A stretch of DNA of 64,000 bases, taken from contig JABFSH010000021.1 in assembly GCA_013140705.1 (NCBI GenBank), forward strand, positions 1-64,000. The letters are read 5' to 3'. The notes below the pieces were generated by a model. It saw only the letters and a program-made list of their open reading frames with translations, made no database searches and was not told the DNA's origin. The DNA is from Methylococcaceae bacterium (GTDB lineage: Bacteria; Pseudomonadota; Gammaproteobacteria; Methylococcales; Methylomonadaceae). A program made the position numbers and the translations under genes. This document shows, piece after piece, positions 62,100 to 64,000 of this stretch. Within the stretch, counting starts at the first letter, position 1. Every line of letters starts with the position of its first letter.

Positions 62100-64000
62100 A
62101 TGTCCAAATTCCCGATTGATCTTGGCGCCTATCAGCGCATCTCTTTAAATCCTGGCATACCGACTTTGACAGACGCGCAACGAGCCAGTCTTAAAGCCAA
62201 TATCCAACTATGTCGTGATGCCATTGTATTTTTTACTGCCACGGGCGCTGCGCGTGGCGTGGGCGGACACACGGGTGGTCCTTACGATACAGTACCCGAA
62301 GTAGTCATTATGGACGCCCTGTTCCGCGGCTCGGCAGACAAGTTTGTCCCTATCTTCTTTGACGAAGCAGGTCACCGCGTAGCTACTCAGTATTTGATGT
62401 CCACACTGAATGGTGATTTACCGGCAGAGCGTCTGGTGGAATATCGTGCAGCGCATTCACATTTGCCAGGCCATCCTGAACTGGGCTTTACGCCCGGTGT
62501 TAAGTTCAGCTCCGGACGTTTGGGCCACATGTGGCCTTATGTTAACGGCGTAGCCATCGCAAACCCCACTAAGACTTTATTCTGCCTGGGTTCTGACGGT
62601 TCTCAACAGGAAGGTAATGACGCCGAAGCTGCACGTCTGGCCGTCGCGCAAAACCTGAATGTCAAATTGATTATCGACGATAATGACGTAACCATTGCCG
62701 GCCATCCATCAAAATACCTGACCGGATGCAGCACGGCCAAAACCCTTGAAGGCCATGGACTTAAAGTGCTGGAAGGCAACGGCGAAGATATTGATGATCT
62801 GTATCAACGCATCTGCACCGCCATCAATACACCCGGTCCGGTTGCTGTCATCAATCATCGCCCGATGTGCCCTGGTATTGTCGGCCTTGAAGGCTCAACG
62901 CACGGACATGATGTCGTTTCGGTAAAAGTAGCACTTGAATATCTTGAATCGCGTGGCCAACAAGCCGCTGCCGATCATCTCAAAGGTGTTAAAGCGCCTA
63001 AGAATGATGCTGTCTTCCTGGGTTCCAGCGACAAATGGGACGCCAACCGCAACGTCTTTGGCGACGCCGTCGTTGCCATACTCAGCCGCCTGAGCGAAGC
63101 AGAACGTATTGAAAAAGTTCGCGTGGTCGACAGTGACCTTGAAGGCTCTTGTGGCCTCATCAAAATACACAATGCCTATCCGGAAGTCTTCATTTCATCC
63201 GGCATTATGGAGCGCGGAAACTTCTCGGCAGCCGCCGGTTTCGGCATGGAAAAAGGCAAACAGGGTATATTTGGCACCTTCAGTGCCTTCCTGGAAATGT
63301 GTATTTCCGAAATCACAATGGCCCGTTTAAATAATTCTAACGTTCTTAGTCACTTCTCGCATTCCGGAATTGACGATATGGCCGATAACACCTGCCATTT
63401 CGGCTTGAACAACATGTTCGCTGACAATGGCTTGAGCGATGGCTATGATACCAATATTTACTTCCCTGCCGATCCGCTGCAGATGAAAGCCTGTCTGGAA
63501 ACCATTTTCTTCAATCCGGGCTTGCGTTTTGTCTTCTCAACACGTTCAAAAGTACCCACCATTCTGGATAGCAACGGTCAGGAATTCTTTGGCGGCGATT
63601 ATAAGTTCGTTTCCGGCAAAGATGAAGTCGTTCGTGAAGGTACACAAGGCTATATCGTAGCCTTCGGCGAAGCTTTGTATCGAGCACTGGACGCAGTAGA
63701 GCGCTTAAAACAGGAAGGCATTGATGTGGGCTTGATTAACAAACCCACATTGAATGTCATCGACGAAGAAACTTTAGCCAAAATTGGTAAATCACCATTG
63801 GTTCTGGTCGTTGAATCATTTAACCGTAAAACCGGCTTGGGTAGCCGTATGGGTTCCTGGCTGCTGGAACGCGGCTATACACCCAAATATGCGCATATCG
63901 GCACCCACAAAGAAGGCTGTGGCGGACTGTGGGAACAATTCCCACATCAAGGCATTGACCCAGCCGGCATCATCGCTAAAACGAAAAGCCTGTTAAACGG
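62100..64000 (+). CDS. tkt: Transketolase, 3' end beyond the window
   Basis: 633 codons visible, open to the right edge. ThDP-binding motif GSDGSQQEGNDAEAARLAV; early GGHTGGPYDTVPE and ALFRGSADKFVPIFFDEAGH; the pyrimidine domain shows FSHSGIDDMADNT and FGTFSAFLEM. The usual family length is 650-690 aa, so only a few codons are missing. Transketolase moves C2 units in the pentose phosphate and ribulose monophosphate cycles, the latter central to formaldehyde assimilation in type I methanotrophs. It differs in sequence from standard TktA and may be a transketolase-like relative; the exact substrate is not readable. Confidence 0.85.
   Translation, partial: MSKFPIDLGAYQRISLNPGIPTLTDAQRASLKANIQLCRDAIVFFTATGAARGVGGHTGGPYDTVPEVVIMDALFRGSADKFVPIFFDEAGHRVATQYLMSTLNGDLPAERLVEYRAAHSHLPGHPELGFTPGVKFSSGRLGHMWPYVNGVAIANPTKTLFCLGSDGSQQEGNDAEAARLAVAQNLNVKLIIDDNDVTIAGHPSKYLTGCSTAKTLEGHGLKVLEGNGEDIDDLYQRICTAINTPGPVAVINHRPMCPGIVGLEGSTHGHDVVSVKVALEYLESRGQQAAADHLKGVKAPKNDAVFLGSSDKWDANRNVFGDAVVAILSRLSEAERIEKVRVVDSDLEGSCGLIKIHNAYPEVFISSGIMERGNFSAAAGFGMEKGKQGIFGTFSAFLEMCISEITMARLNNSNVLSHFSHSGIDDMADNTCHFGLNNMFADNGLSDGYDTNIYFPADPLQMKACLETIFFNPGLRFVFSTRSKVPTILDSNGQEFFGGDYKFVSGKDEVVREGTQGYIVAFGEALYRALDAVERLKQEGIDVGLINKPTLNVIDEETLAKIGKSPLVLVVESFNRKTGLGSRMGSWLLERGYTPKYAHIGTHKEGCGGLWEQFPHQGIDPAGIIAKTKSLLN

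Noticed and set aside
1-64000. CRISPR arrays, tRNA and rRNA genes, insertion sequences
   Set aside because: I looked for short regularly spaced repeats, tRNA-like cloverleaf sequences and transposase ORFs and found none that I can support.

Overview
The window looks like a chromosomal segment of a gammaproteobacterial (type I) methanotroph or a close relative. The main evidence is a near-complete hopanoid locus (squalene synthase, squalene-hopene cyclase, HpnG, HpnH, HpnO, an HpnM-like protein), copper-handling genes at two places, two DXP synthase genes, and gammaproteobacterial housekeeping genes (xseB-ispA-dxs, apt, rluD-pgeF, bamD, transketolase). No methane oxidation gene lies in the window, so the lifestyle is inferred from context.

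Layout. 1-3.4 kb (minus): a Cus-type metal efflux operon (small Cys/His protein, TolC-like, adaptor, RND pump cut by the left edge). 3.5-10.5 kb (minus): a six-gene moxR/DUF58/DUF4381/batA/batB-C/batD operon with overlapping or abutting stops and starts in its first five genes. 10.9-14.3 kb: a MASE1-CHASE-GAF-GGDEF-EAL cyclic-di-GMP protein. 14.7-19.3 kb: an IMPase-family phosphatase, then xseB-ispA-dxs-apt. 19.3-22.3 kb (minus): hpnH, an hpnM-like mlaC homologue and an mlaA lipoprotein. 22.8-32.1 kb (plus): squalene synthase, shc, hpnG, hpnO, copC, copD and a second dxs, so isoprenoid precursor supply, hopanoid assembly and side-chain tailoring sit together. 32.4-38.1 kb: an LMF-like membrane protein, YjbQ, a CrtISO/RetSat-type oxidoreductase, an unrecognised secreted protein and a small lipoprotein. 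38.2-48.5 kb: an aryl-polyene-like lipid locus (AMP-ligase, two hot-dog dehydratases, FabG, LpxL-type and PlsC-type acyltransferases, GT2, deacetylase) with a flavin halogenase-like enzyme but no ketosynthase. 48.7-51.7 kb: a free-standing ACP, condensation-like protein and adenylation enzyme. 52.1-57.2 kb: a candidate RiPP system made of a 77-aa double-glycine precursor, a radical SAM enzyme, a C39-peptidase ABC exporter and an HlyD-type adaptor, behind an intergenic region full of inverted repeats. 58.3-64 kb: ZIP transporter, pgeF, rluD, bamD and a transketolase that runs off the right edge.

The two most unusual observations are these. (1) The two dxs genes share an uninterrupted identical tract of about 1.8 kb (16872-18676 and 30219-32023) while the first dozen and last dozen codons differ. 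This looks like gene conversion between paralogues, and the direct repeats enclose the whole hopanoid locus. (2) The radical-SAM RiPP locus at 52-57 kb has a Trp-Trp-Lys-Tyr-containing core peptide I do not recognise, and sits next to a dissociated NRPS-like trio. All functions are assigned by reading motifs and gene order; no database search was run.
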